Shown here in pieces: positions 1 through 7,627 of a DNA stretch of 64,000 nucleotides. The DNA is from Aquipseudomonas alcaligenes MRY13-0052 (lineage in GTDB: Bacteria > Pseudomonadota > Gammaproteobacteria > Pseudomonadales > Pseudomonadaceae). Position 1 is the first letter of the stretch. Each line of letters begins with the position of its first letter. A model generated the notes under the pieces. It did no database searches and was not told where the DNA came from. It worked only from the letters and a program-made list of their open reading frames with translations. The position numbers and the translations under genes were made by a program. Location of the stretch: positions 1 to 64,000 of the forward strand of contig BATO01000017.1 of assembly GCA_000474255.1 (NCBI GenBank), given 5' to 3'.

Positions 1-34
1 GGGCAGGACGTCAGGGGGCTTTTTCGCAGGCAAA

Positions 35-69
35 GAAAAAGCCCCCAGGTATCGCTACCTGAGGGCTTT
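35..69 (-). terminator. Rho-independent terminator of the tRNA-Val/tRNA-Asp unit
   Basis: Read on the minus strand, a long stem (about 14 bp with one mismatch) closed by a GCGA loop is followed by a run of five Ts. It lies 8 bases beyond the encoded CCA end of tRNA-Asp, so it ends the two-tRNA transcript. Confidence 0.8.
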
Positions 70-76
70 CTATATA

Positions 77-153
77 TGGCGCAGCGGACGGGACTCGAAC
101 CCGCGACCCCCGGCGTGACAGGCCGGTATTCTAACCGACTGAACTACCGCTGC
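77..153 (-). tRNA. tRNA-Asp (GTC anticodon)
   Basis: The minus strand folds into a full 77-nt cloverleaf with a seven-pair acceptor stem, the TTCGAGTC T-arm core and the anticodon loop CTGTCAC, giving GTC for aspartate. The 3' CCA is encoded (positions 77-79). It lies 15 bases downstream of tRNA-Val on the same strand and shares its promoter and terminator. Confidence 0.95.
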
Positions 154-168
154 GCATTACTGCAAGAT

Positions 169-244
169 TGGTGGGTGATGACGGGATCGAACCGCCGACC
201 CTCTGCTTGTAAGGCAGATGCTCTCCCGGCTGAGCTAATCACCC
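169..244 (-). tRNA. tRNA-Val (TAC anticodon)
   Basis: The minus strand gives a standard 76-nt tRNA that closely resembles E. coli tRNA-Val, with the anticodon loop CTTACAA (TAC), GGTTCGATCCC T-arm and an encoded CCA at 169-171. It is the first gene of a two-tRNA unit with tRNA-Asp. Confidence 0.95.
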
Positions 245-265
245 TTCACTCTCGAAGTGGGGCGC

Positions 266-294
266 ATTCTAGAGTGGTATCCCGACCCTGGCAA
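266..294 (-). promoter_or_regulatory. Sigma-70 promoter for the tRNA-Val/tRNA-Asp unit
   Basis: On the minus strand a TTGCCA -35 box and a TAGAAT -10 box are separated by exactly 17 bases and lie about 22 bases upstream of the tRNA-Val 5' end. The position and spacing fit a strong stable-RNA promoter. The call rests on sequence match only. Confidence 0.7.
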
Positions 295-403
295 GCCCCT
301 TTTTAAAAAAATTTTGCTAGCCGTTCCAAAGGCTTAGCTCAGGGTTGGCCTGAGTGCTCCGGGGGAGAATAATGCGCGCTTTGTGTCCGGAGAGAATTCC
401 CCC

Positions 404-1324
404 ATGTGGTTCCGTAACCTGCTCGTCTACCGCCTCACCCAGGATGTGCCCTTCGACGTCGAGGCCCTGGAAGCCGCCCTGGCCACCAAGCCGGCCCGCT
501 CCTGCGCCAGCCAGGAACTGACCACCTACGGTTTCATCGCCCCCTTCGGCAAAGGCCCCGACGCGCCCCTCGTCCACTCCAGCGAAGGCTTCCTGCTGGT
601 GGCCGCGCGCAAGGAAGAACGCATCCTCCCCGGCAGCGTGGTGCGTGACGCCCTGAAGGAGAAGGTCGACGAGATCGAAGCCGAACAGATGCGCAAGGTC
701 TACAAGAAGGAGCGCGACCAGCTCAAGGACGAGATCGTCCAGACCTTCCTGCCCCGCGCCTTCATCCGCAAGTCCGCCACCTTCGCCGCCATCGCTCCGG
801 CCCAGGGCCTGATCCTGGTCGATGCTTCCAGCCCGAAGCGCGCCGAAGACCTGCTCTCCACCCTGCGCGAGGCCATCGGCTCCCTGCCCGTGCGCCCGGT
901 CTCGGTGAAGATCGCCCCCACCGCCACCCTCACCGAGTGGGTCAAGACCCAGGAAGCCGCCAAGGACTTCTACGTGCTCGATGAGTGCGAACTGCGCGAC
1001 ACCGACGAAGACGGCGGCGTGGTGCGCTGCAAGCGCCAGGACCTGACCAGCGACGAAATCCAGCTGCACCTGTCCTCCGGCAAGCTGGTCACCCAGCTGT
1101 CCCTGGCGTGGCAGGACAAGCTGTCCTTCATCCTCGACGACAAGCTGGTGGTCAAGCGCCTGCGCTTCGAAGACCTGCTGCAGGACAAGGCCGAGCAGGA
1201 CGGCGGCGAAGACGCCCTGAGCCAGCTCGACGCCAGCTTCACCCTGATGATGCTGACCCTGGTGGAGTTCCTGCCCCAGCTGATCGACGCCCTCGGCGGC
1301 GAAGAGATCCCGCAAGGTATCTGA
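404..1324 (+). CDS. rdgC: Recombination-associated protein RdgC
   Basis: This 306-residue protein begins [12 protein letters not shown], the characteristic start of pseudomonad RdgC, and is full length for the family. RdgC forms a ring-shaped dimer around DNA, binds single- and double-stranded DNA without sequence preference and restrains RecA filament formation. The reading frame is open from a GTG 21 bases earlier. The ATG at 404 is preferred because GGAGAG lies about 10 bases upstream and the family N-terminus begins there. A 10-bp hairpin follows the stop codon, and the next gene, a transporter, starts 48 bases on. Confidence 0.95.
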   Translation: MWFRNLLVYRLTQDVPFDVEALEAALATKPARSCASQELTTYGFIAPFGKGPDAPLVHSSEGFLLVAARKEERILPGSVVRDALKEKVDEIEAEQMRKVYKKERDQLKDEIVQTFLPRAFIRKSATFAAIAPAQGLILVDASSPKRAEDLLSTLREAIGSLPVRPVSVKIAPTATLTEWVKTQEAAKDFYVLDECELRDTDEDGGVVRCKRQDLTSDEIQLHLSSGKLVTQLSLAWQDKLSFILDDKLVVKRLRFEDLLQDKAEQDGGEDALSQLDASFTLMMLTLVEFLPQLIDALGGEEIPQGI

Positions 1325-1331
1325 CGCCCCC

Positions 1332-1353
1332 GCGCCCGGCAGATGCCGGGCGC
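1332..1353 (+). terminator. GC-rich hairpin after rdgC (possible terminator)
   Basis: A perfect 10-bp stem with a two-base loop sits 7 bases after the rdgC stop. It lacks a T tract, so it may be a weak terminator, a transcript-stabilising structure, or a spacer in an rdgC-transporter operon. Confidence 0.35.
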
Positions 1354-1372
1354 CCCTCCCTAAGGAACGAGC

Positions 1373-2320
1373 ATGCGCGCACTGGCCGCCCTGAGCCGCT
1401 TCGTCGGCAACACATTCGCCCTCTGGATCCTGTTGTTCGCCGTGCTGGCGTTCTACCAACCCGCCTGGTTCCTGCCGCTGGTGAAATGGATAGTGCCGCT
1501 GCTCGGCCTGATCATGTTCGGCATGGGCCTGACCCTGAAGACCGAAGACTTCCGCGAAGTCGCACGCCGCCCCTTGCGCGTGCTGATCGGCGTGCTCGCC
1601 CAGTTCCTGATCATGCCCGGGCTCGCCTGGCTGCTGTGCCAGGTACTGCGCCTTCCGCCGGAAGTGGCCGTCGGTGTGATCCTGGTGGGCTGCTGCCCCG
1701 GGGGTACCGCGTCCAACGTGATGACCTGGTTCGCCCGCGGCGACCTGGCGCTCTCCGTGGCCATCACCGCCGTCACCACCCTGCTCGCTCCCCTGGTGAC
1801 TCCGGCGCTGATCTGGTTATTGGCCTCCGCCTGGCTACCGGTGCAGTTCGGCGCACTGTTCATGTCGATCCTTCAGGTCGTGCTGCTGCCCATCGCCCTC
1901 GGTTTGATCGCCCAGCGCCTGCTCGGCGTGCGTGTGCGTCACCTGGTCGAGGTCCTGCCCCTGGTTTCGGTGGTGAGCATCGTCGTCATCGTCGCGGCGG
2001 TGGTTGCCGCGAGCCAGGCGAAGATTGCCGAATCCGGCCTGCTGATCATGGCCGTGGTGGTGCTGCACAACGGCCTCGGCCTGGCCCTGGGTTACCTCGC
2101 CGGCAAGGTCTTCGGCCTGCCGCTGGCCCAGCGCAAGACACTCGCCATCGAGGTGGGCATGCAGAACTCCGGCCTCGGCGCCGCCCTGGCCAGTGCCCAC
2201 TTCTCGCCCCTGGCGGCCGTGCCAAGCGCCCTGTTCAGTGTCTGGCACAACCTCTCGGGCTCCCTGCTCGCTGCGCTGTTCCGGCGCATGAAGGATGAGT
2301 CCGACAAGCCTGCCGTCTGA
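1373..2320 (+). CDS. Bile acid:sodium symporter (BASS) family transporter
   Basis: This 315-residue integral membrane protein has around nine or ten hydrophobic segments and the family hallmark [10 protein letters not shown] near residue 105, followed by a second glycine/asparagine-rich motif ([12 protein letters not shown], about residue 265). Those two motifs match the crossed helices that bind sodium in BASS transporters. Bacterial relatives move organic anions including pantoate and ketopantoate (PanS), but the substrate here cannot be read from sequence. AAGGAA about 8 bases upstream supports this ATG. It may be co-transcribed with rdgC. Confidence 0.85.
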   Translation: MRALAALSRFVGNTFALWILLFAVLAFYQPAWFLPLVKWIVPLLGLIMFGMGLTLKTEDFREVARRPLRVLIGVLAQFLIMPGLAWLLCQVLRLPPEVAVGVILVGCCPGGTASNVMTWFARGDLALSVAITAVTTLLAPLVTPALIWLLASAWLPVQFGALFMSILQVVLLPIALGLIAQRLLGVRVRHLVEVLPLVSVVSIVVIVAAVVAASQAKIAESGLLIMAVVVLHNGLGLALGYLAGKVFGLPLAQRKTLAIEVGMQNSGLGAALASAHFSPLAAVPSALFSVWHNLSGSLLAALFRRMKDESDKPAV

Positions 2321-2385
2321 CATCTGTCAGGCCGCCCGTCCCATGCAACTTGTCCGGGCGGCCAGGATGTGCAAAATACTGCGCA

Positions 2386-2440
2386 GTGCAGGGACGGCCC
2401 TGCCACTCGCCGAGTGACCATTCCGGGGACGGCCCCGATC
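2386..2440 (+). promoter_or_regulatory. Guanidine-II (mini-ykkC) riboswitch
   Basis: Two consecutive short hairpins each present an ACGG tetraloop on a G/C stem: GCAGGG/CCCTGC at 2388-2403 and CGGGG/CCCCG at 2424-2437. Paired ACGR-loop hairpins separated by a short linker are the defining structure of the guanidine-II class, which binds two guanidinium ions by loop-loop contact. The Shine-Dalgarno GGAGG (2458-2462) lies about 20 bases further on, right before a SugE/Gdx exporter, the usual target. Guanidine is expected to release the ribosome-binding site. Confidence 0.9.
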
Positions 2441-2467
2441 CAATCAGTCGTACCTTTGGAGGTCACC

Positions 2468-2782
2468 ATGTCCTGGATCATCCTGTTCTTCGCCGGCCTG
2501 TTCGAAGTCGGTTGGGCCGTCGGCCTGAAATACACCGAGGGCTTCACCCGCCCCATCCCCACCGCGCTCACTGTATTGGCCATGGCCATCAGCCTCGGCC
2601 TGCTGGGCCTGGCCATGAAGCACCTGCCGCTGGGTACCGCCTATGCGATCTGGACCGGCATCGGCGCCATCGGCACGGTGATCGCCGGCGTCATCCTCTT
2701 CGGCGAATCCGTGGCGCTGATGCGCCTGGCCAGCGTGGCGCTGATCCTCTGCGGGCTGATCGGGCTGAAGCTGAGCACCTGA
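2468..2782 (+). CDS. gdx: Guanidinium exporter, SMR family (SugE/Gdx)
   Basis: This 104-residue protein with four membrane helices begins [22 protein letters not shown]. The membrane-embedded glutamate near residue 13, which carries the proton or substrate, is present, and [12 protein letters not shown] is typical of SugE/Gdx rather than EmrE-type members. Gdx proteins exchange guanidinium for protons as antiparallel dimers. The ATG at 2468 is fixed by GGAGG five bases upstream; the frame is open further 5' through the riboswitch, which is not coding. The guanidine-II riboswitch in its leader confirms the substrate assignment independently. Confidence 0.92.
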   Translation: MSWIILFFAGLFEVGWAVGLKYTEGFTRPIPTALTVLAMAISLGLLGLAMKHLPLGTAYAIWTGIGAIGTVIAGVILFGESVALMRLASVALILCGLIGLKLST

Positions 2783-2807
2783 GTGCCCTGACGAAGCCGC
2801 CGCCCAC

Positions 2808-2837
2808 AAAAAAGCCCGCCGATATGGCGGGCTTTTT
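2808..2837 (+). terminator. Rho-independent terminator of gdx
   Basis: A 7-bp GCCCGCC/GGCGGGC stem with a five-base loop is flanked by an A run and followed by five Ts. The symmetry means it can also stop the convergent minus-strand gene that ends at 2852. Confidence 0.85.
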
Positions 2838-2851
2838 CATGCCTGCGGCAC

Positions 2852-4726
2852 CTAGCGCTGGTCACCGCGCAAGGCCGCCACCGAGGCCTGCAGGCTCAGG
2901 CGGTCGACACCCTCCGGCGCCAGCGGCTGGCCGGCCACCAGGTTGATCCGCGACCAGAAGCGCTTGAACAGGCCCTTGCCCGGGTCGCGGCTGAAGAAGC
3001 TGCCCCACAGCCCCTGCAGCGCCATCGGAATCACCTGGACCGGGTTCTCCTCGAGGATGCGCTCGACGCCGTTCTTGAACTCGTTCATCTCGCCATCGGT
3101 GGTCAGCTTGCCTTCCGGGAAGATGCACACCACCTCCCCTGCACGCAGGTACTCGGAGATCTTCTTGAAGGCGCGGTCATAGACCAGCAGGTCCTCGTTG
3201 CGCCCGGCGATGGGCACCGTGCCCGCCGTGCGGAAGATGAAGTTGAGCACCGGCAGGTTGTAGATCTTGTAATACATGACGAAACGCACCGGCCGCCGTA
3301 CCGCACCGCCGATCAGCAGGGCATCGACGAAGGACACGTGATTGCACACCAGCAGCGCGGCGCCCTCGTCCGGAATCGCCTCCAGGCCCTTGTGCTCGAC
3401 GCGGTACATCGAGTGGCCCAGCAGCCAGATGAGGAAGCGCATGCTGAATTCGGGGACGATCTTGAAGATGTAGCTGTTCACCGCGATGTTCATCAGCGAC
3501 ACCACCAGGAACAGCTGCGGAATCGACAGCCCGGCGACGCTGAGGAACAGGATCGAGGCGATGGCCGAAACCACCATGAACAGCGCGTTGAGGATGTTGT
3601 TGGCGGCGATCACCCGAGCCCGCTCGTTCTCCGCGGTGCGCGACTGGATCAGCGCATACAGCGGCACGATGTAGAAGCCGCCGAACAGGCCGATGCCGAA
3701 GATGTCGGCGAGGATCAGCCATGCCTGGGGCACGCTGATCACCGCCAGCCAGTCATGGGGCGCAGTGCCTTGGGGGAAGCCGCCCGAGTGCCACCAGAGC
3801 AGGATGCCGAAGACGGTCAGGCCGATGGAGCCGAAGGGCACCAGGCCCACTTCTACCTTGCCGCCGGAGAGGCGCTCGCAGAGCATCGAACCCATGGCGA
3901 TGCCGACCGAGAACACGGTGAGGATCAGGGTCACCACGCTCTCGTCACCGAACAGCAGGTCCTTCGAGTAGGCGGGAATCTGCGTCAGGTACACCGCACC
4001 GAGGAACCAGAACCAGGAGTTGCCCACCAGCGAGCGCGACACCGAGGGACGCTGGCCGAGGCCCAGCTGCAGGATGCGCCAGGACTGGCTGAAGATGTTC
4101 CAGTCGAGCTTCAGCTCCGGCATCGCCGCCGCAGCGCGGGGGATGCCGCGGCTGGCCAGGTAGCCGAGGGAAGCGGTGATCAGGATGGCGGCGGCGACTA
4201 TGGGCTCGTAGCGCTCGGCGGACATCATGATCCCGGCGCCGATGGTGCCGGCGAGGATGGCCAGGAAAGTGCCCATCTCCACCAGGGCGTTGCCGCCCAC
4301 CAGCTCGTTCTCACGCAATGCCTGGGGCAGGATCGAGTACTTTACCGGGCCGAACAGTGCCGAATGGGTGCCCATGGCGAACAGCGCGGCCAGCAGCAGC
4401 CAGAGGTTGTCGAGGTAGAAGCCCAGGGCGCCCACCGCCATGATCCCCACCTCGGCCGCCTTGATCGCGCGGATCAGCGAGTCCTTGGCGAACTTCTCGC
4501 CGAACTGCCCGCCGAGGGCGGAGAAGAGGAAGAACGGCAGGATGAACAGCAGGGCGCACAGGTTGACGTAGACCGTCTTGTCACCAGAGATCGCCAGCTT
4601 GTAGAGGATGGCGAGGATCAGCGACTGCTTGAAGATGTTGTCGTTGAAGGCGCCGAGCAGCTGGGTCACGAAGAACGGCAGGAAACGTCGCTTGCCCAGC
4701 AGGGCGAATTGCGAATGTTGGCTCAT
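2852..4726 (-). CDS. MFS lysophospholipid transporter fused to a PlsC-type acyltransferase
   Basis: This is a two-domain protein of 624 residues. Residues about 1-410 form a 12-helix major facilitator domain of the LplT type (GAFNDNIFKQSL near the N-terminus). Residues about 430-610 carry a glycerolipid acyltransferase with the catalytic NHVSFVD (H-x4-D) block and the FPEGKLT substrate block. In E. coli the LplT flippase and the Aas acyltransferase re-import and re-acylate lysophospholipids. Here both steps sit on one chain, but the acyl-ACP synthetase domain of Aas is absent. The ATG at 4726 follows AAGGAAG; the frame is open 30 codons further without a good ribosome site. Confidence 0.85.
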   Translation of the reverse strand: MSQHSQFALLGKRRFLPFFVTQLLGAFNDNIFKQSLILAILYKLAISGDKTVYVNLCALLFILPFFLFSALGGQFGEKFAKDSLIRAIKAAEVGIMAVGALGFYLDNLWLLLAALFAMGTHSALFGPVKYSILPQALRENELVGGNALVEMGTFLAILAGTIGAGIMMSAERYEPIVAAAILITASLGYLASRGIPRAAAAMPELKLDWNIFSQSWRILQLGLGQRPSVSRSLVGNSWFWFLGAVYLTQIPAYSKDLLFGDESVVTLILTVFSVGIAMGSMLCERLSGGKVEVGLVPFGSIGLTVFGILLWWHSGGFPQGTAPHDWLAVISVPQAWLILADIFGIGLFGGFYIVPLYALIQSRTAENERARVIAANNILNALFMVVSAIASILFLSVAGLSIPQLFLVVSLMNIAVNSYIFKIVPEFSMRFLIWLLGHSMYRVEHKGLEAIPDEGAALLVCNHVSFVDALLIGGAVRRPVRFVMYYKIYNLPVLNFIFRTAGTVPIAGRNEDLLVYDRAFKKISEYLRAGEVVCIFPEGKLTTDGEMNEFKNGVERILEENPVQVIPMALQGLWGSFFSRDPGKGLFKRFWSRINLVAGQPLAPEGVDRLSLQASVAALRGDQR

Positions 4727-4845
4727 CTTCCTTGGTACCTGGGTAATGGCTGGGGTAAAGCCGGTGCACGAAGCACGTCGCTGATTTGACAGCAACTGGC
4801 CAGCTCCAGGCCACACTTTGAGACGAAAAATGCCGAATCCCCACG

Positions 4846-4871
4846 CAAAAAGGGCGCCTTTCGCGGCGCCC
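4846..4871 (-). terminator. Terminator of the azlC-azlD unit
   Basis: On the minus strand a GGGCGCC/GGCGCCC stem with a six-base loop is followed by a T run, starting about 9 bases after the azlD stop codon. Confidence 0.8.
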
Positions 4872-4879
4872 CCTTCCCC

Positions 4880-5209
4880 TTAGATCGGCAGCTGCCCCAG
4901 CCCCCAGCGCAGGGCGAAGAACAGCAGCAGGCCGCCGAGGATGGTCGCCAGCAGGTGGCGAGTGACCGCGGCGATGAGGATGCAGCCCAGCCCTCCCAGC
5001 AGGTAGGCATTATCCAGTGCCAGCGCGGCGTGGACGCCATCGGGCATCACCATGCCCGGCACCACGATGGCGGTGAGTACGGCCGTGGGCACGTAGTGCA
5101 GGCCCTGGCGCACCACGGGCGGGAAGCGCAGGTCGGGCCAGGCGAACAGGCTGTAGCGGATCGAGAAGGTGATCGCGGTCATGCCGAGGATCAGCAGCCA
5201 GGTTTCCAT
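4880..5209 (-). CDS. azlD: AzlD family branched-chain amino acid exporter subunit
   Basis: This 109-residue, four-helix membrane protein begins METWLLILGMTAITFSIRY, a typical AzlD N-terminus. AzlD is the small partner of AzlC; in characterised systems the pair exports branched-chain amino acids or analogues. Its ATG overlaps the azlC stop codon by one base (TGATG), so translation is coupled. The frame stays open upstream inside azlC, but the family N-terminus and coupling fix the start. A terminator follows directly. Confidence 0.88.
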   Translation of the reverse strand: METWLLILGMTAITFSIRYSLFAWPDLRFPPVVRQGLHYVPTAVLTAIVVPGMVMPDGVHAALALDNAYLLGGLGCILIAAVTRHLLATILGGLLLFFALRWGLGQLPI

Positions 5210-5922
5210 CAGAGCACCTCCTCCAGTTGGCCGAGCCGATAGCGGCGCTCCAGCACGATGCCGACGACGATGCCGCTCAGGGCCGCCGCCATCAGCCCCA
5301 GCTTGTAGGGCAACCCGTGGCACAGCAGCGCCACCGCACCGGCCACCAGCGCCGCCGCCACCTGCGGACGGTTGCGCAGCATGGGCACGACGATGCCGAT
5401 AAAGGTCGCCAGCATGGCGAAGTCCAGCCCCCAGGCGGCGAGATTGGGCACGGCCTGGCCGAACACCACGCCGACCAGGGTGCACAGCTGCCAGTTGAGG
5501 TACATGGCCAGCGCCGCGCCGAGGAAGTACCAGTGCTTGTGTGGCGAAGCGTCCGTCTCCGCGTAACGGTGCTGCACCACGGCGAAGGCCTCGTCGGTGA
5601 GCCAGAAGGCCAGGGGCATGCGCCAACGCTTGGGCAGGTGGCTGACGAAGGGCTGCAGGCTGGCGCTGTACAGGGCGTGGCGCAGGTTGACCACCAGGGT
5701 GGTGAGCAGCACCACCGCGATGCCCGCGCCACCACCGAGCAGGGTGATGGCGATGAACTGGGCGGAGCCGGCAAACACCAGCAACGACATGCCGAGGGTC
5801 TGCCAGGCACTGAGCCCGGCGCCGGCGGCGAGGGTGCCGAAGATGATGCCGAAAGGCACGGCGCCGATGAGCATCGGCACCATATCGCGCCAGGCGCGGA
5901 GGAATTCGGTTGAGCGGGACAT
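5209..5922 (-). CDS. azlC: AzlC family branched-chain amino acid exporter subunit
   Basis: This 237-residue membrane protein carries the AzlC signature AVPFGIIFGTLAAGAGLS near residue 20, with several later hydrophobic helices (FAGSAQFIAI, a conserved pore-region motif). With AzlD it forms an exporter usually linked to branched-chain amino acids. It lies 36 bases downstream of an AraC regulator on the same strand and overlaps azlD, so the likely transcript is acetyltransferase-araC-azlC-azlD. GGAGAA is present just upstream of the ATG. The substrate is inferred from family only. Confidence 0.9.
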   Translation of the reverse strand: MSRSTEFLRAWRDMVPMLIGAVPFGIIFGTLAAGAGLSAWQTLGMSLLVFAGSAQFIAITLLGGGAGIAVVLLTTLVVNLRHALYSASLQPFVSHLPKRWRMPLAFWLTDEAFAVVQHRYAETDASPHKHWYFLGAALAMYLNWQLCTLVGVVFGQAVPNLAAWGLDFAMLATFIGIVVPMLRNRPQVAAALVAGAVALLCHGLPYKLGLMAAALSGIVVGIVLERRYRLGQLEEVL

Positions 5923-5958
5923 GGGTTCTCCTTGTCCGCGCAGCTTAGAAGAGGCCTT

Positions 5959-6804
5959 TCAGTGAGTCTTGAACGATCTTGCGCAGGCGCTGCGGTATTC
6001 GCCCGGCGCCACGCCATAGGCCTGCTTGAACTGCCGGCTCAAATGGCTCTGGTCGGCGAAGCCCAGTTGCATGGCCACCGACAGCGGCGCGCAGCCCTCG
6101 CGCAGCAATGCCCGCGCCTGCTCCAGGCGACGCTGCTTGAGCCAGGAATGCGGCGGTAACCCGGTGGCCCGGCGGAACACCCGGGCAAAGTGGAAGGGCG
6201 AGAGCCCTACCGCTGCGGCCAGTTCCTCCAGGGATGGCGGTTCGGCCAGGCGCGAAGCCAACAGCTCGCGGGCAAGGGTCACCGCCTGGGGCTCATGCCC
6301 GGCGGCACGGGGCGCGCCGATGCGTGCATAGCGTTGAAACAGCAGCAGCACCGCTTCGCGCCAGGCCATCTGCTGCTCCAGCGCCGTGGCGCCCTGCTCC
6401 AGCAAACGGTGCAGGGCGAGGAAGCGATTGGTCACCTCGGGGTCATGCAGCACGCTGTCAGCGAAAGTGGGCAGGCCGCCCGTGGAGATATCCAGCTCCT
6501 CCAGCACCTCGGTCACCCGTTGGAGGTCGGGGTAGAAACCGCGATAGCGCCAGCCTTCGTCGTGGGCCTTGGAGCCGGTGTGGAGTTCGTCGGGGTTGAT
6601 CAGCACCATGCTGCCCTGCTCCGCCAGGTGGTCGCTGCCACGGTGGCGGAAACGCTGGGCGCCGGACTCGATCACGGTAAAGACGTAGCCCTCGTGCACA
6701 TGGGGCGCGAAACGCTGCTCGATGTAGCGTGCATGCAGCAACTCGACACCGCCGAGTTCGCTGGCCTGCCAGAAATGCGTCTGCTCGCCGCCGATGCCAC
6801 TCAT
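5959..6804 (-). CDS. AraC family transcriptional regulator next to azlCD
   Basis: This 281-residue protein has an N-terminal cupin-like sensing domain with clustered histidines (ARYIEQRFAPHVHEGY, about residues 25-40) and a C-terminal double helix-turn-helix ending in FADQSHLSRQFKQAYG, the AraC second-helix signature. It is probably the local regulator of azlCD, 36 bases downstream. Its ATG is two bases from the stop of the upstream acetyltransferase, so the two are coupled. The start at 6804 is preferred because the longer frame runs into that gene. Confidence 0.85.
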   Translation of the reverse strand: MSGIGGEQTHFWQASELGGVELLHARYIEQRFAPHVHEGYVFTVIESGAQRFRHRGSDHLAEQGSMVLINPDELHTGSKAHDEGWRYRGFYPDLQRVTEVLEELDISTGGLPTFADSVLHDPEVTNRFLALHRLLEQGATALEQQMAWREAVLLLFQRYARIGAPRAAGHEPQAVTLARELLASRLAEPPSLEELAAAVGLSPFHFARVFRRATGLPPHSWLKQRRLEQARALLREGCAPLSVAMQLGFADQSHLSRQFKQAYGVAPGEYRSACARSFKTH

Positions 6805-6806
6805 GT

Positions 6807-7376
6807 TCAGTTGCCGAAGGAGGCTTCCAGGGCCTGCTTCACCGCCGGCCATTCACGGTCGGTGATGCTGTAGAGCACGCTGTCGTCGAGGCGCCCATCG
6901 GCCAGGCGGCGGTTGTTGCGCAGCACGCCTTCGCGCTGTGCACCGAGCTTTTCGATGGCCTTCTGCGAGCGCAGGTTGCTGCCGGCGGTCTTCAGTTGCA
7001 CGCGCACCACCTGCCACTCCTCGAAGGCGTGGCGCAGCATCAGGTATTTGATCGAAGCATTGAGGCCGCTGGCGTGCTCGCTGCGGGCCAGCCAGGTCCA
7101 GCCGATCTCCACCGCCGGCAGGGCAGGCATGAAATCCGCGAAACGGCTGGTGCCCACCAGACGGTCGCCCAGGCGGATGGCGAACACCACGGCCAGGCCT
7201 TCGCGCTGCTGGGCCAGGCCCTGGCGGTACCAGTCCGGGCGCAGCGGGCCGCTCATGTAGACCAGCTCGTCGCGGTTGGCTTCAGCCAGGGCCGAGAGCT
7301 CGGTGATGTCGGCCTCAGTCAGCGGTTCCAGGCGCAAGGCGCCACGCTGCAGGATGACCGGTTGCGGATTGAACAT
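6807..7376 (-). CDS. GNAT family N-acetyltransferase, RimJ/RimL-like
   Basis: This 189-residue protein fits the RimJ/RimL branch of the GNAT fold: an N-terminal LEPLTEADITEL strand-helix, a central ARSEHASGLNASIKYLML region where the acetyl-CoA loop falls, and the C-terminal NLRSQKAIEKLGAQREG motif. Members acetylate protein N-termini, amino acids or small amines; the acceptor here is unknown. It is the first gene of the unit running into araC-azlC-azlD, and its stop lies two bases before the araC start, suggesting a shared function around amino-acid homeostasis. Confidence 0.82.
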   Translation of the reverse strand: MFNPQPVILQRGALRLEPLTEADITELSALAEANRDELVYMSGPLRPDWYRQGLAQQREGLAVVFAIRLGDRLVGTSRFADFMPALPAVEIGWTWLARSEHASGLNASIKYLMLRHAFEEWQVVRVQLKTAGSNLRSQKAIEKLGAQREGVLRNNRRLADGRLDDSVLYSITDREWPAVKQALEASFGN

Positions 7377-7627
7377 CTGCGCCTCCTCAGGCGAAAGACC
7401 CCTGCTGATCAGAGCGTCCGGGCACCCGGAAGTGCCCTGCAGGGCGCCGGCCTGGACGATTGGAAGTCCGCCGGCAAGGTTGCCACGCTAGCAGCCCCGC
7501 CAGCAGCGCTCAACCCCGCCTGCGACCTTGGTCGCAGCTGCCTGACGGACAACCGGCTTTGGTGCGAAACTGCCGCATCGAGACACAGGTGGGCGCATCC
7601 GTCCGCCGCTTTCACTTCGGAGTCTGC

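Noticed and set aside
14-46. Second inverted repeat GGGGGCTTTTTC/GAAAAAGCCCCC overlapping the tRNA terminator
   Set aside because: Neither strand has a T run after the outer arm; the overlapping stem at 35-69 with a T tract fits a terminator better, so I treated this as an alternative fold.
3338-4789. 483-codon plus-strand frame opposite the MFS/acyltransferase gene
   Set aside because: Same reason: an artefact of GC-biased third positions on the opposite strand; no motif.
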